A DNA stretch of 64,000 nt, taken from positions 62,001-126,000 of the forward strand of contig NZ_JYOV01000019.1 of the NCBI RefSeq assembly GCF_000963255.1. The letters are read 5' to 3'. This document shows positions 47,282 through 56,909 of this stretch, in pieces. The first letter of the stretch is position 1. Each line of letters begins with the position of its first letter. The notes under the pieces are model-generated. The model did no database searches. It saw only the letters and a list, made by a program, of their open reading frames with translations, and was not told the DNA's origin. Both the position numbers and the translations under genes were made by a program. The stretch is from Streptococcus infantis. GTDB taxonomy: Bacteria > Bacillota > Bacilli > Lactobacillales > Streptococcaceae.

Positions 47282-48481
47282 TTAGTGATAGCTTAAAGCT
47301 CGTTTAAAGGTTTTCCAGATCCCCAAATCATCCGTTTGAAGAACCAAACTAGCATACATACGTCCAATAAAAGCTGTTGCAGTAACTGCAAAAATAACCG
47401 TTATAGCAAGCGAAATCCAAGCTTCTAGTCCATTTGCATAACCATTGATAGCTCTGAAAGGCATAAAGAAGGTTGAGACGAATGGAATGTAAGAACCGAT
47501 TTTCAAGATTAAATTATCACCAGAAGTTCCTAATACTGTTACCCCAATGAAACCTACCATAATCAAAAGCATCAAAGGCGATAAGGCCTTACCAGAATCT
47601 TCTGGTCGAGAAACCATAGAACCTAAGAAGGCAGCCAAGACCACATACATAAAGAGACTAACCAAGACAAACAACAAGGTATTGATCGAAAATGCTTCTC
47701 CCAAGTGATTTAGAATACCTGAATTTGCCAAGATAGGCATATCCTTAAAGAAGAAAATAGCTCCAAGTCCACCTACAACATAAATACCAATATGAGTCAA
47801 AATGACTAGAAGTAAGGCAATCATGCGGGCGTAGAAATAATGGCTAGCACGAATGCTTGAGAAGACCACTTCCATGATTTTGGTTCCTTTTTCACTAGCT
47901 ACCTCTTGAGCAGTGACACTAGCATAAGTAATCAAAATCATATAGAGGAAGAAACCTAGTCCTGCAGCCGCAAAGGTTTGGACCATCTTTTTATTTTCCA
48001 TGGCTTCATCAATCTGTTCTGTGAATTGAATTGTTTGAGCCAAGCGTTTTTCCTGTTCCTGAGACAAATTTGCTTCTGAACGGTTGAGTTGGGATTGGAG
48101 TTCATTCAACTTAGCGGTCACTGCTAACTTAATGCCACTCTCTAGTGAAGTCTCACCATGATAGACTGCCTTGAGGACACTATTCTCCTGGTCAATGGTT
48201 AGATAACCTTTTATTTTTTCATCCTTGATGGCTTCTTGGGCACTTGCTTCATCCTTATAGTCAAAGTTAAGACCATTGGTCGATTTAAGTTCTTCTGTAA
48301 CAAGAGGAACAGAACTAACTACTGCTACCTTACTATTTTGAGCCAAGGAAGAACCTTGGAGAACACCAATTCCTCCAGATAGACCTAAAAAGAGGAAAGG
48401 CGAAATCACCATAAAGAAGAAACTCCAAGACTTGACATGTCTTAGATAGGTTTCTTTGATTACAACCCACATATTTCTCAT
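47282..48481 (-). CDS. ABC-2 type transporter permease (NatB-like)
   Basis: This is a 399-residue membrane protein: a first helix at about 20-40, a long extracellular region (about 45-165), then five more helices between about 170 and 385, ending with a short cytoplasmic tail. This layout fits NatB/YhaP-type permeases that export sodium, drugs or peptides. It overlaps the ATPase gene by 4 nt, so the pair is coupled. Substrate not assignable. Confidence 0.9.
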   Translation of the reverse strand: MRNMWVVIKETYLRHVKSWSFFFMVISPFLFLGLSGGIGVLQGSSLAQNSKVAVVSSVPLVTEELKSTNGLNFDYKDEASAQEAIKDEKIKGYLTIDQENSVLKAVYHGETSLESGIKLAVTAKLNELQSQLNRSEANLSQEQEKRLAQTIQFTEQIDEAMENKKMVQTFAAAGLGFFLYMILITYASVTAQEVASEKGTKIMEVVFSSIRASHYFYARMIALLLVILTHIGIYVVGGLGAIFFFKDMPILANSGILNHLGEAFSINTLLFVLVSLFMYVVLAAFLGSMVSRPEDSGKALSPLMLLIMVGFIGVTVLGTSGDNLILKIGSYIPFVSTFFMPFRAINGYANGLEAWISLAITVIFAVTATAFIGRMYASLVLQTDDLGIWKTFKRALSYH

Positions 48482-49371
48482 ACTTCCACCCCTGATTCTA
48501 ATTTAAAGATTTCATCGATTGTTGGAGCTTGTTGATCAAAAGTCGCGATATATTGACCTTGAGTCAAGATTGGGAAGAGTTCTCTACCTGCACTTTCATC
48601 ATCTAAAATCAACTTCCAGCTACCTTGCTTGGTCAAGCTAACCTGTTTGACATGAGGAAGGCTCTCCAGTTCTTCCTTGCTTCGTTCACTTGAAACAAAA
48701 AGTCGTGTTTTGCCGTATTGATTGCGGACCTCTTGAACCGGTCCATGCAAGACCACACGCCCATCACGAATCATGAGGATATCATCACAAAGTTCTTCGA
48801 CATTGGTCATGACATGGTCAGAAAAGATAATGGTCGCGCCGCGTTCTTTTTCTTTCAAGATAACCCGCTTAAGAAGTTCGGTATTAACTGGATCCAAGCC
48901 ACTAAAAGGCTCATCTAGGATAATCAAATCTGGTTCATGAATCAAAGTGATAATCAACTGAATCTTCTGTTGATTTCCTTTTGAGAGACTTTTGATCTTA
49001 TCCGTCAGTTTCCCCTTGACTTCCAGTTTTTCCATCCATTGAGGGAGTTTTTCTTTGATTTCCTTAGCGTCCATGCCTTTTAGAGTCGCCAAATAACGAA
49101 CTTGTTCAAGGACTGTCAATTTAGGCATAAGACTGCGTTCTTCAGGTAGATAACCAATGCGAGCATAGGTCTCCTGACGAATGTCTTGACCATCAAGCTC
49201 AATCTCCCCTTGATAGTCTAAAAATTTCAAAATACTGTGAAAAATAGTTGTTTTCCCAGCTCCATTTTTCCCGACCAGCCCTAAAATACGCCCTGGTCGT
49301 GCTTGAAAGTCAACACCAAACAAAACTTGCTTAGGCCCAAAACTTTTCTCTAGATTTCTTACTTCGAGCAT
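48478..49371 (-). CDS. ABC transporter ATP-binding protein (NatA-like)
   Basis: This is a 297-residue ATPase. The start is taken as the second of two adjacent ATGs (49371) because GGAGG is at better distance. Walker A is LVGKNGAGKTTIF, the signature LSKGNQQKIQL (a variant of LSGGQ common in this group), Walker B LIILDEPFSGLDP and the switch His in FSDHVM. A C-terminal extension (about 215-297) is typical of NatA/CcmA-like proteins. Partner of the ABC-2 permease directly downstream. Confidence 0.92.
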   Translation of the reverse strand: MLEVRNLEKSFGPKQVLFGVDFQARPGRILGLVGKNGAGKTTIFHSILKFLDYQGEIELDGQDIRQETYARIGYLPEERSLMPKLTVLEQVRYLATLKGMDAKEIKEKLPQWMEKLEVKGKLTDKIKSLSKGNQQKIQLIITLIHEPDLIILDEPFSGLDPVNTELLKRVILKEKERGATIIFSDHVMTNVEELCDDILMIRDGRVVLHGPVQEVRNQYGKTRLFVSSERSKEELESLPHVKQVSLTKQGSWKLILDDESAGRELFPILTQGQYIATFDQQAPTIDEIFKLESGVEV

Positions 49372-49398
49372 CATCCACCTCCGAAATTTATTGCACTC

Positions 49399-49427
49399 AT
49401 TATACTCCTTTTTGATAGCATTTACAA
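49399..49427 (-). promoter_or_regulatory. Promoter of the NatAB-like operon
   Basis: Minus strand: TTGTAA (49422-49427), 17-nt spacer, TATAAT (49399-49404), about 27 nt before the ATPase start. Confidence 0.72.
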
Positions 49428-49699
49428 TGATTTATGTACATTTTTAAATCATGACTCTTAAGAAGGGAGTTTACTGGATAAGGACTTTATTGGCTCATCA
49501 CCAAGCATTTTAGTCCTCCAGATTTTAAGTGATAAATATATTATACTAATCTCTTGATAAATCCGTTGACTATATCCTCAAATGTCCATTTTTAGTCCTG
49601 AATTGTTGCTACTAAACTTCATCATTCTGCCTAGCTTATCGTGCTATTTTATGGTATATTTTTGATAGACTATAGATTATCATAAGCAAGGAATCTGAT
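49428..49699. other. Spacer upstream of the hydrolase gene
   Basis: No gene is seen on either strand. An extended -10-like TGGTATATT near 49650 could drive the hydrolase; the -35 is unclear. Confidence 0.45.
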
Positions 49700-50605
49700 A
49701 TGAAAAAAAGACTTAAACTCGAACCAAACAACAATAACTTAATCATTTGGGAAGCTGAACAACCAAAAGCCATTCTTCAGATTGTACATGGCATGGTAGA
49801 ATACGTAGAACGATATGAAGAATTTGCTCTAGCCATGAATAACGAAGGCTTTACTGTTATCGGCCATGATCATCTCGGCCACGGTTATACTGCTCAAAAT
49901 CCAAGTCAACTCGGAGTCTTTCCTGAATCTCCCGAGGAACTCATCGATGATATTGAAAGAGTGACCTCCTTCATTCAAGAAAGCTATCCAGAACTTCCAA
50001 TCGTCCTTCTAGGGCATTCTATGGGGTCTCTTATGTGTCGCTATTATGTAGCTAAACGAAAACCACCTATCAATGCCTTAATTATCATGGCGACTGGTCA
50101 ACAACCTCAATTTCTGACTCGATTCGCTCTCATCCTAACAGAATACATCCGACTTATAAAAGGGAATAAACACCGTAGTAAACTCTTGACTTATCTATCA
50201 ACTGATAGCTTTAATCGAACTATTAAAAATCCTAAAACATCTGTCGATTGGCTCTCAAAAAATGAAGAATCCAACCAAGCTTATCTGAAGGATCCATTCT
50301 GTCAATTCATACCTACTATTCCTATGTACAGATCTATTTTTTACTTTTCTAACCAAGTAGCTAGTAAACAAGTGATTGATGAGATCCCAGCCCAACTTCC
50401 TATTCTCGTTATTTCGGGACAAGAAGACCCTCTAGGTGAAAATGGCAAAGGTATAGAGAGATTTGTAAAACTCCTAAAGGCTTCACATTCGAAAGTAAGC
50501 CTCCGATTAGTTGAAGAGGCTCGTCACGAAATTCTAAACGAGAATAATCGAAACGATACCTATCACTTCATAGCTGATTGGATGACAAAAAATACCGATG
50601 TCTGA
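49700..50605 (+). CDS. Alpha/beta hydrolase, lysophospholipase-like
   Basis: This is a 301-residue serine hydrolase. The oxyanion region is QIVHGMVEYVERYE and the nucleophile elbow is LLGHSMGSLMCRYY with Ser near 102. The acid residue lies in ISGQEDPLGENG and the catalytic His in EEARHEILNE, close to the C-terminus. No signal peptide, so it acts in the cytoplasm. It resembles monoacylglycerol lipases/lysophospholipases (PldB-like). Single plus-strand gene with AAGGAA ribosome binding site and own terminator. Confidence 0.92.
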   Translation: MKKRLKLEPNNNNLIIWEAEQPKAILQIVHGMVEYVERYEEFALAMNNEGFTVIGHDHLGHGYTAQNPSQLGVFPESPEELIDDIERVTSFIQESYPELPIVLLGHSMGSLMCRYYVAKRKPPINALIIMATGQQPQFLTRFALILTEYIRLIKGNKHRSKLLTYLSTDSFNRTIKNPKTSVDWLSKNEESNQAYLKDPFCQFIPTIPMYRSIFYFSNQVASKQVIDEIPAQLPILVISGQEDPLGENGKGIERFVKLLKASHSKVSLRLVEEARHEILNENNRNDTYHFIADWMTKNTDV

Positions 50606-50655
50606 TCATCTTGTAACAGTATTAAAAAGGAGTTGTTTCCCCGTCAATTTGATTC

Positions 50656-50685
50656 AATCATCAGGCTAAAGCTTGATGATTTTTT
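50656..50685 (+). terminator. Terminator after the hydrolase gene
   Basis: Arms aatcatca and tgatgatt are followed by TTTTTC. Confidence 0.75.
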
Positions 50686-50694
50686 CTACTAAAA

Positions 50695-50716
50695 AATCCA
50701 TCCCTAGGGATGGATT
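50695..50716 (-). terminator. Terminator after pheT
   Basis: Arms aatccatcc and ggatggatt surround CTAG; on the minus strand it is followed by TTTTAG. It lies 8 nt past the pheT stop. Confidence 0.82.
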
Positions 50717-50724
50717 GAAAATTT

Positions 50725-53130
50725 TTAACGCACTTCTGCATTCACTTTTTCTTCAAGTGATGCCTGGATTTTTTCCATGTAGCGTGCGACTTCTTCGTCG
50801 GTTAGACTATCTTCTGGATTTTGGAAGGTCAAGCTATAAGCCATTGACTTCATACCTAGTCCTAGTTTTTCGCCTGAGAAGACATCAAAGAGTTTGATAT
50901 CTGTCAAACGTTTCACGCCTGCAGCTTGGATAGCGTCTACAACTTCTTGGTGAGTGACTTCTGCCTTGAGGAGAAGGGCGATATCACGGCTGACTGCAGG
51001 GAACTTCGTAATTTCCACAAATGGAGCGGCTGGTTGAAGAGCTGTCTCAATAGCTGAAAGGTTGAGCTCTGCTACATAAGTTTCTGGAATATCATAAGCC
51101 TTAGCTGTAACAGGATGTACTTGACCGAGGAAACCAAGGACTTGGTCACCGAGTGAGATCAAGGCTGTACGTCCTGGGTGAAGACTAGCAATTTCAGAAG
51201 TTGCTGTATAAGTCACTTCAAGACCCAAGCGAGCAAAGAGAGCTTCCAAAATTCCCTTAGCATAGAAGAAGTCAACAGGAACTGCCGCAGTTTGGAAGTC
51301 TTTTTCAGCAACTAAGCCAGTCAAGGCAAAGGCAAAGCTATTGATTTCGTTTGGCAATTCTTCTTTTGGATTACCAGTTTGCTCGAAGACTTTTCCAATC
51401 TCATAAAGAGCCAAGTTTTTATTCTTACGTGCTACGTTGTAGGCAACTGTATCCAAAATACCTGAAACCATATTTTGACGGAGAACTGAACGATCCACGG
51501 TCATTGGCCACATCAATTCTGTCAAATGACTTGGCTGAATCGTAAATTCAACCGCTTTTTCAGGAGTTGTAAGAGCATAAGTGATGATTTCTGTCAATCC
51601 AGCACCTTCAGCAATGGTACGAACCTGACGACGAAGTTTTTGTGTCGCAGTCAATTCACCAGCGGTACCATCGTCTTTTGGAAGACTAGTTGGCAAGCGA
51701 TCATAGCCATAGATCCGAGCGATTTCTTCAAAGAGGTCCGCTTCAATGGTGATATCCCAACGGCGACGAGGAACGCTGACAGTGAAAGCTTCTGCATTTC
51801 CAGAAAGACCGAAGCCAAGGCGACGGAAGACATCTTTTACATCAGCGTATGAAAGTTCTGTACCGAGAACACGGTTGACGTCTGCAAGGGTTGAAGAAAC
51901 TTCCACATCAGAAGTGTCGAGCTCACCTGCTGAAACGATCCCCTTACGTACTGTTGCACCTGCAAGCTCTGCAATCATGCTCGCTGCCGCATCAAGGGCT
52001 TCATTGACAGTTGCCACGTTGATGCCTTTTTCAAAGCGAGAAGAAGATTCAGAACGAAGGTTGAGGCGACCACTAGTCTTACGGATTGATTTGCCATTGA
52101 AAACAGCAGCTTCAAGGACTACACGAGTAGAGCTTTCAGAGATTTCTGTAGCCTGACCACCCATAACACCTGCAAGAGCAACTGGTTTGTCTGCGACAGT
52201 GATCACTAAGTCATTTGTTTCCAACTCACGCTCTTCACCGTCCAAGGTTACCAATTTTTCACCAGCACGTGCTTCACGCACACGGATCTCGCTTCCTTCA
52301 AAGGTATCCAAGTCAAAGGCATGCATAGGCTGGCCAAAGTAAAGTAGGATGTAGTTAGTCACGTCCACTACGTTATTGATTGGACGGATACCTTCGTTCA
52401 TAAGAAGATTTTGCAACCATTGTGGACTTGGCGCGATGGTCACATTATCCAAGATCCGAGCCGCATAGTAAGGAGCCTTATCTGTGTCAATGCTGACAGA
52501 AAGAGCGTCTGCTGCAGATTCATTGGTTTCTGTTAAACTGAATTCTTTAAAGTTGACTGCCTTGTCATAGATAGCTGCTACTTCGTGCGCTACTCCACGC
52601 ATAGAAAGAGCGTCTGCACGGTTTGGTGTGATAGAAAGTTCGATAATTTCATCATCCAAGTCTAGGTATGAGAAGACTTCGTCTCCAGGAACAGCATCTT
52701 GAGGCAAGATTTGAATTCCATCTGCAAATTCCTTTGGTACAACTGAGTCAGAAATTCCCAATTCACCAAGGGAACAGATCATTCCAAGTGACTCTAAGCC
52801 ACGGATTTTCCCTTTTTTGATCTTGTAGTTGTCAGCAATACGAGCACCTGGAAGAGCCACCATGACCTTGATGCCTGCACGCACATTTGGTGCTCCACAG
52901 ACGATTTGACGGGCTTCTTCTTCGCCAACGTTAACCTGACAAACATGGAGGTGAGTTTCTGGCACATCTTCACAAGACAAGACCTCACCGACAACAATTT
53001 TTGAGAGACCAGCAGCTGGTGATTCCACACCTTCTACCTCAATCCCTGTAGTTGACATTTTCTCAGCCAACTCTTGTGATGGCACATCAATGTCCACCAA
53101 TTCTTTTAACCATTTGTATGATACTAACAT
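50725..53130 (-). CDS. pheT: Phenylalanyl-tRNA synthetase beta subunit
   Basis: The large subunit of the (alpha-beta)2 enzyme, 801 residues as usual. The N-terminal tRNA-binding EMAP-like domain lies at about 40-150, B3/B4 editing at about 210-400, B5, then the catalytic-like core, and a C-terminal FDX-ACB anticodon domain (ending [16 protein letters not shown]). The region before the ATG has no ribosome binding site; instead a 26-codon ORF overlaps the start by 7 nt, suggesting coupled translation. Confidence 0.97.
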   Translation of the reverse strand: MLVSYKWLKELVDIDVPSQELAEKMSTTGIEVEGVESPAAGLSKIVVGEVLSCEDVPETHLHVCQVNVGEEEARQIVCGAPNVRAGIKVMVALPGARIADNYKIKKGKIRGLESLGMICSLGELGISDSVVPKEFADGIQILPQDAVPGDEVFSYLDLDDEIIELSITPNRADALSMRGVAHEVAAIYDKAVNFKEFSLTETNESAADALSVSIDTDKAPYYAARILDNVTIAPSPQWLQNLLMNEGIRPINNVVDVTNYILLYFGQPMHAFDLDTFEGSEIRVREARAGEKLVTLDGEERELETNDLVITVADKPVALAGVMGGQATEISESSTRVVLEAAVFNGKSIRKTSGRLNLRSESSSRFEKGINVATVNEALDAAASMIAELAGATVRKGIVSAGELDTSDVEVSSTLADVNRVLGTELSYADVKDVFRRLGFGLSGNAEAFTVSVPRRRWDITIEADLFEEIARIYGYDRLPTSLPKDDGTAGELTATQKLRRQVRTIAEGAGLTEIITYALTTPEKAVEFTIQPSHLTELMWPMTVDRSVLRQNMVSGILDTVAYNVARKNKNLALYEIGKVFEQTGNPKEELPNEINSFAFALTGLVAEKDFQTAAVPVDFFYAKGILEALFARLGLEVTYTATSEIASLHPGRTALISLGDQVLGFLGQVHPVTAKAYDIPETYVAELNLSAIETALQPAAPFVEITKFPAVSRDIALLLKAEVTHQEVVDAIQAAGVKRLTDIKLFDVFSGEKLGLGMKSMAYSLTFQNPEDSLTDEEVARYMEKIQASLEEKVNAEVR

Positions 53131-53204
53131 AATTCTGATCGTAAGATCTCATCAATCGAGACCTTTTCAATTCCTTTCTTTTTCTTCGAGTTAACTCTTG
53201 CCAT
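53124..53204 (-). CDS. 26-codon ORF between pheS and pheT, possible translation coupler
   Basis: Reads [18 protein letters not shown] and then EILRSELC, stop. Its TAG overlaps the pheT ATG (ATGTTAG). The peptide is strongly basic at its front and hydrophilic. A weak GGTGAG lies close before its ATG. Since pheT has no Shine-Dalgarno sequence of its own, terminating ribosomes could restart on pheT. It could also be the last trace of a deleted gene between pheS and pheT. Confidence 0.5.
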   Translation of the reverse strand: MARVNSKKKKGIEKVSIDEILRSELC

Positions 53205-53260
53205 TTCTCACCAAGAGGAAATGACTAGAACTGTATAGGACTGTGTTTCAGGTTTCAAAC

Positions 53261-54307
53261 TTATTTAAACTGTTCTGAGAAGCGGACATCTCCTTGGTAG
53301 AATCCACGGATATCGTTGATTCCGTAACGAAGCATAGCTACACGTTCTTGGCCAAGACCAAAGGCAAAGCCAGAGTAAACGGTCGCATCGATACCACTCA
53401 TCTCAAGGACACGTGGGTGAACCATGCCGGCACCCATAATCTCAATCCAACCAGTTTTCTTACATACGTTACAGCCGTCTCCTCCACACTTGAAGCATGA
53501 AACGTCAACTTCAACAGATGGCTCTGTGAATGGGAAGTAAGATGGGCGCAAACGAATTTGACGCTCTTCACCAAACATTTTTTGTACAATCAACTGAAGA
53601 GTTCCTTGAAGATCGGCCATAGAGATGTTTTTCCCAACAACCAATCCTTCGATTTGGTGGAATTGGTGACTGTGGGTTGCATCGTCTGTATCACGACGGA
53701 ATACTCGCCCTGGTGAGATCATCTTCAAAGGCCCTTTAGAGAAGTCATGGGCATCCATCGCACGCGCCTGAACTGGAGACGTGTGGGTACGGAGCAAGAT
53801 TTCTTCTGTGATGTAGAAAGTGTCCTGCATATCACGGGCTGGGTGGTCTTTTGGAAGGTTCATACGTTCGAAGTTGTAGTAGTCTTGCTCAACTTCAAAT
53901 CCATCCACGACTTGGTAACCCATACCGATAAAGATATCTTCGATTTCTTCACTAGTTTGTGTCAAAACGTGACGGTGACCAGTCGCAACTGGACGACCTG
54001 GAAGTGTCACATCAATGCTTTCACTTGCTAGTTGAGCTTCCACTTTCTTTTCTTCCAAGAGCTTAGCTGTTTCTTCAAAGGCAGCTGTTAGGACATCACG
54101 AGCCTCATTGACGTGTTTTCCGATAACAGGGCGCATTTCAGCAGAAACGTCTTTCATCCCTTTAAGGATTTCAGTCAGTGACCCTTTTTTACCAAGGACT
54201 GAGACACGCAATTCTTGCATCTCTTTTTCATTTTCAGCAGTAATCTGCTTCAAGCTAGCTAGCGTTTCTTCACGAAGCGCTTTTAATTGTTCTTCAATAG
54301 TTGACAT
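53261..54307 (-). CDS. pheS: Phenylalanyl-tRNA synthetase alpha subunit
   Basis: The catalytic alpha subunit, 348 residues. The start is the ATG at 54307 ([14 protein letters not shown]), after GGAGG; the open frame that continues upstream is only the T-box leader. An N-terminal coiled-coil (about 1-85) contacts tRNA. Class II motif 2 is [19 protein letters not shown] and motif 3 [18 protein letters not shown] cysteine set [17 protein letters not shown] near residue 277 is a common Gram-positive feature. Expression should depend on uncharged tRNA-Phe through the T-box. Confidence 0.98.
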   Translation of the reverse strand: MSTIEEQLKALREETLASLKQITAENEKEMQELRVSVLGKKGSLTEILKGMKDVSAEMRPVIGKHVNEARDVLTAAFEETAKLLEEKKVEAQLASESIDVTLPGRPVATGHRHVLTQTSEEIEDIFIGMGYQVVDGFEVEQDYYNFERMNLPKDHPARDMQDTFYITEEILLRTHTSPVQARAMDAHDFSKGPLKMISPGRVFRRDTDDATHSHQFHQIEGLVVGKNISMADLQGTLQLIVQKMFGEERQIRLRPSYFPFTEPSVEVDVSCFKCGGDGCNVCKKTGWIEIMGAGMVHPRVLEMSGIDATVYSGFAFGLGQERVAMLRYGINDIRGFYQGDVRFSEQFK

Positions 54308-54324
54308 AATTCCTCCATCAGTCT

Positions 54325-54536
54325 CTCGTAGATAAAAAGAAAACCACATGCCAAAAACTCCATTCGGAGCGTTGACACGCGGTACCATCCGTTTTCATCT
54401 GACAAGTCAGACCTTTATTTCTGAATCCATAGGCAAGTGAATTCACCCAGCTTTCATATAGAGAGCTTTCAGTCACGGCTCTCCTCTCTGATATACTTCC
54501 CCTGAGATACTAGTCTTGCAGATTCCTATTTAATTA
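54325..54536 (-). promoter_or_regulatory. T-box riboswitch of pheS (tRNA-Phe specific)
   Basis: The T-box sequence TGGTACCGCG is at 54387-54378. A long stem I precedes it, with the likely specifier TTC (Phe) at 54441-54439 in GTGAATTCACTT. A short CTCC/GGAG hairpin with TTTTT follows the T-box and can serve as terminator. Uncharged tRNA-Phe would bind and allow read-through into pheS. Confidence 0.85.
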
Positions 54537-54542
54537 TTATTC

Positions 54543-54571
54543 ATTTTATCAAATTTTAAGTAATCTTGCAA
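54543..54571 (-). promoter_or_regulatory. pheS operon promoter
   Basis: Minus strand: TTGCAA (54566-54571), 17-nt spacer, TAAAAT (54543-54548) with TG one base before. The spacing to the T-box leader fits. Confidence 0.75.
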
Positions 54572-54583
54572 GATGTTTTGCGA

Positions 54584-55300
54584 CTAATCAACATAGTCTC
54601 CACCTTCAAAGCCGTAATACTCTTCCAAACTGAGTCCACTTGCTGCAATTTCTTTGGCTTCTTTGCCAACATAGCGAAGGTGCCATTCCTCAGCCATATA
54701 ACCCGTCTCCTTTTCCTTACCTTTTAGATAACGAACAACAAAGCCATAGTCTGCAGCATGGTCCAATAGCCATTGGGCTGCCTTTTCTTCAGTGACTAGG
54801 TCTCCATTTGTTCCAATCAGATCAAAAGCTAAGCCAGTTTGGTGTTCACTATAACCAGGTCTTGCAGAATAACGGTCAGCCTCAGCCTTGCCATCTTGGT
54901 TGACATAATCCTGATACAGTTTAACCTGAGTTTCATAACTTCTAAATCCACTATAGTGGTCGCTAATCGGGAAACCTGCTTGCTGCATAGCTGCAATGAG
55001 TTTTAACAGTTCTGCCTTTGCGGTAGGATTTTCTCCAGGATTGTATTCTTTTGACATAGGATAATGCTTATTAGCTACAACAATCTCATCGTACTTGCCT
55101 TGAATGCTGTAGTGGTCTCCTTTGTTAACCACTTCTGCTTTCTTTTGACTAGCTTCCCGAGACTTACTTCCCGCGGTTCCTTCTTGTACAGTTGATTGCT
55201 CTGAAGAAGTTTTTGCGTCAGAAGTCGCTGATTTTTCTTGTGAACAAGCTGCCAATGTCAAGGCTAATAATCCTGATAAGATAAGGTATCTTTTTTTCAT
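54584..55300 (-). CDS. ldcB: Lipoprotein L,D-carboxypeptidase (LdcB/DacB-like)
   Basis: This enzyme trims the D-Ala from tetrapeptide stems of peptidoglycan. The 238-residue lipoprotein has a lipobox LTLAACSQ (Cys near 19), a Ser/Lys-rich linker (about 22-60), and a VanY domain. The zinc site is visible as HYSGFRSYETQ, SEHQTGLAFDL (His, Asp) and EEWHLRYVG (His). It is attached outside the membrane. It lies 11 nt downstream of the HIT protein gene, and with the M42 peptidase gene forms a three-gene operon. Confidence 0.92.
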   Translation of the reverse strand: MKKRYLILSGLLALTLAACSQEKSATSDAKTSSEQSTVQEGTAGSKSREASQKKAEVVNKGDHYSIQGKYDEIVVANKHYPMSKEYNPGENPTAKAELLKLIAAMQQAGFPISDHYSGFRSYETQVKLYQDYVNQDGKAEADRYSARPGYSEHQTGLAFDLIGTNGDLVTEEKAAQWLLDHAADYGFVVRYLKGKEKETGYMAEEWHLRYVGKEAKEIAASGLSLEEYYGFEGGDYVD

Positions 55301-55311
55301 CTGTTATCCTT

Positions 55312-55773
55312 TCATTTAATCATCTGGTTTAAAGTCTCAGATAATCTTGCAATCAAGTCTTCTAATTTACTTCCCTTAACCTGATATTCTTCAGCAATCA
55401 TTTCTTCCCATGGAACCCACCAGACTGGACCACGACCATTAAGACCGTGTCCCTTCATATCACCAGCTCGTCTAGGAAAAATATGCCAGTGGACATGGGC
55501 ATCTCCATTTCCCAACAACTCTATATTCATCTTTTCAGCAGAAAAAGCTTTAGAGACAGCTTCCTGCACCAGACTCATTTCCTCTAAAAATTGAAGTCTG
55601 ACACTTGGATCTAGATGATGTAGTTCTGTGACATGTTCCTTGGCTAAGAATAGAGTGTAACCTTCAAAATACTGGTGGTCACCAATGACAACATATCCTG
55701 TTTCTAATTCCTTGACAAAGTAGGGATTGTCTCCAGACTTGATGAGTTCAATTCGATCACAAATCAAGCACAT
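55312..55773 (-). CDS. HIT family nucleotide-binding protein
   Basis: This is a 153-residue protein with the histidine triad HVHWHIF near residues 103-109, which binds or cleaves nucleotide-monophosphate conjugates. The start at 55773 (MCLICDRI) lies one base past the M42 peptidase stop. The N-terminal cysteine pair (CLIC) is common in this subfamily. Substrate not known. Confidence 0.9.
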   Translation of the reverse strand: MCLICDRIELIKSGDNPYFVKELETGYVVIGDHQYFEGYTLFLAKEHVTELHHLDPSVRLQFLEEMSLVQEAVSKAFSAEKMNIELLGNGDAHVHWHIFPRRAGDMKGHGLNGRGPVWWVPWEEMIAEEYQVKGSKLEDLIARLSETLNQMIK

Positions 55774-55774
55774 C

Positions 55775-56812
55775 TCAGTCCACCAACTCACTCTTGAGAT
55801 AAGCATCCACCATACGCTCAGTAGCCACTACAGAATCAATATGAGTTCGCTCATAAGAGTGACTAGACTCAATACCTGCTCCTAGAAGAGCGTGCTTAAC
55901 CTCTGCTCCAGCTGACATAGCTGCAGAGGCATCTGAACCATAAAATGGATAGATGTCTAATTTAAACGGAATGTCTTGCTCTTTTGCGAGAGCTACTAAG
56001 TGTTGACGGAATTCATAGTGGTAAGGACCAGAAGCATCTTTAACACAGATAGATACTGTGTACTCATCTGTCTGCTGATCATCTCCCATTGCTCCCATAT
56101 CCACAGCTAGATATTCGACAACTTGACTAGGGATACTTGAGTTAGCACCATGCCCCACTTCTTCAAAGACTGAAAAGGCAAAATGCGTAGTGACAGGAAG
56201 TTCAATCCCTTCTTCTTTGTAGACTTTGAGGAGATTAAGGAGAATAGCTGCGCTGACCTTGTCATCCAAATGACGAGACTTGATAAAGCCTGTCTCAGTC
56301 ACGACAGTTCGTGGGTCAAAGCTGATAAAATCACCAACCTCGATACCGAGTGCGCGTGTTTCTTTTTCATTAGTCACTTTTTCATCCAAACGCACTTCCA
56401 TATTGTCCTGCGTGCGTTCAGCAGTTCCAGCATCTTTGTAAACGTGACAAGAAGTTTGGTGGATCAAAATCGTACCTGATACGGTTTTACCTGTGCTAGC
56501 CACATAGACCGTACAGTTTTCTCCTTCAATCATGTTCCAAGGATAGCCACCAATACGGTCCATTTTGAGTCGACCATCTGGTTTAACAGCACGAACGATA
56601 GCTCCCAGGGTATCCACATGGGCAGTTACATAGCGATGTTGCTCATTATTTTTACCTTTAATGGTAACATTCACTCCACCTTTAGCAGTACGGATTGGTT
56701 GATAACCTAGTTTTTCAAGCGTCTCAACTAGATAATTCGTAATTTCACGCGTAAAACCTGTTGGTGACGCGATAGCAGTTAGTTCTTTGATATATTCTAC
56801 AGTTTGATTCAT
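55775..56812 (-). CDS. M42 family metallopeptidase (glutamyl aminopeptidase/PepA-like)
   Basis: A cytosolic zinc aminopeptidase, 345 residues. Metal ligands appear in THFAFSVFEEVGHGANSS (Glu pair), AHVDTLG (His/Asp), HLDDKVSAA (Asp) and GIESSHSYERTHIDS (His). M42 enzymes of lactic acid bacteria remove Glu/Asp and form large tetrahedral dodecamers. It is the first gene of the operon with the HIT protein and LdcB genes. Confidence 0.93.
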   Translation of the reverse strand: MNQTVEYIKELTAIASPTGFTREITNYLVETLEKLGYQPIRTAKGGVNVTIKGKNNEQHRYVTAHVDTLGAIVRAVKPDGRLKMDRIGGYPWNMIEGENCTVYVASTGKTVSGTILIHQTSCHVYKDAGTAERTQDNMEVRLDEKVTNEKETRALGIEVGDFISFDPRTVVTETGFIKSRHLDDKVSAAILLNLLKVYKEEGIELPVTTHFAFSVFEEVGHGANSSIPSQVVEYLAVDMGAMGDDQQTDEYTVSICVKDASGPYHYEFRQHLVALAKEQDIPFKLDIYPFYGSDASAAMSAGAEVKHALLGAGIESSHSYERTHIDSVVATERMVDAYLKSELVD

Positions 56813-56866
56813 TTTTTCACCTCTTTTGCTACCTATTATAACACATTTATCATCGGATAAAAAAAG

Positions 56867-56904
56867 AAAATCACTCCTGTAGACTTAGCTACAAAAGTGA
56901 TTTT
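56867..56904 (-). terminator. Terminator after brnQ
   Basis: The arms aaaatcactcctgtag and ctacaaaagtgatttt (one mismatch) lie 5 nt past the brnQ stop. Confidence 0.85.
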
Positions 56905-56909
56905 AGTGA

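Noticed and set aside
51746..52156. 136-codon plus-strand frame opposite pheT
   Set aside because: It is antisense to a clear core gene, rich in Arg/Ser/Thr from complementary codons, with no ribosome binding site.
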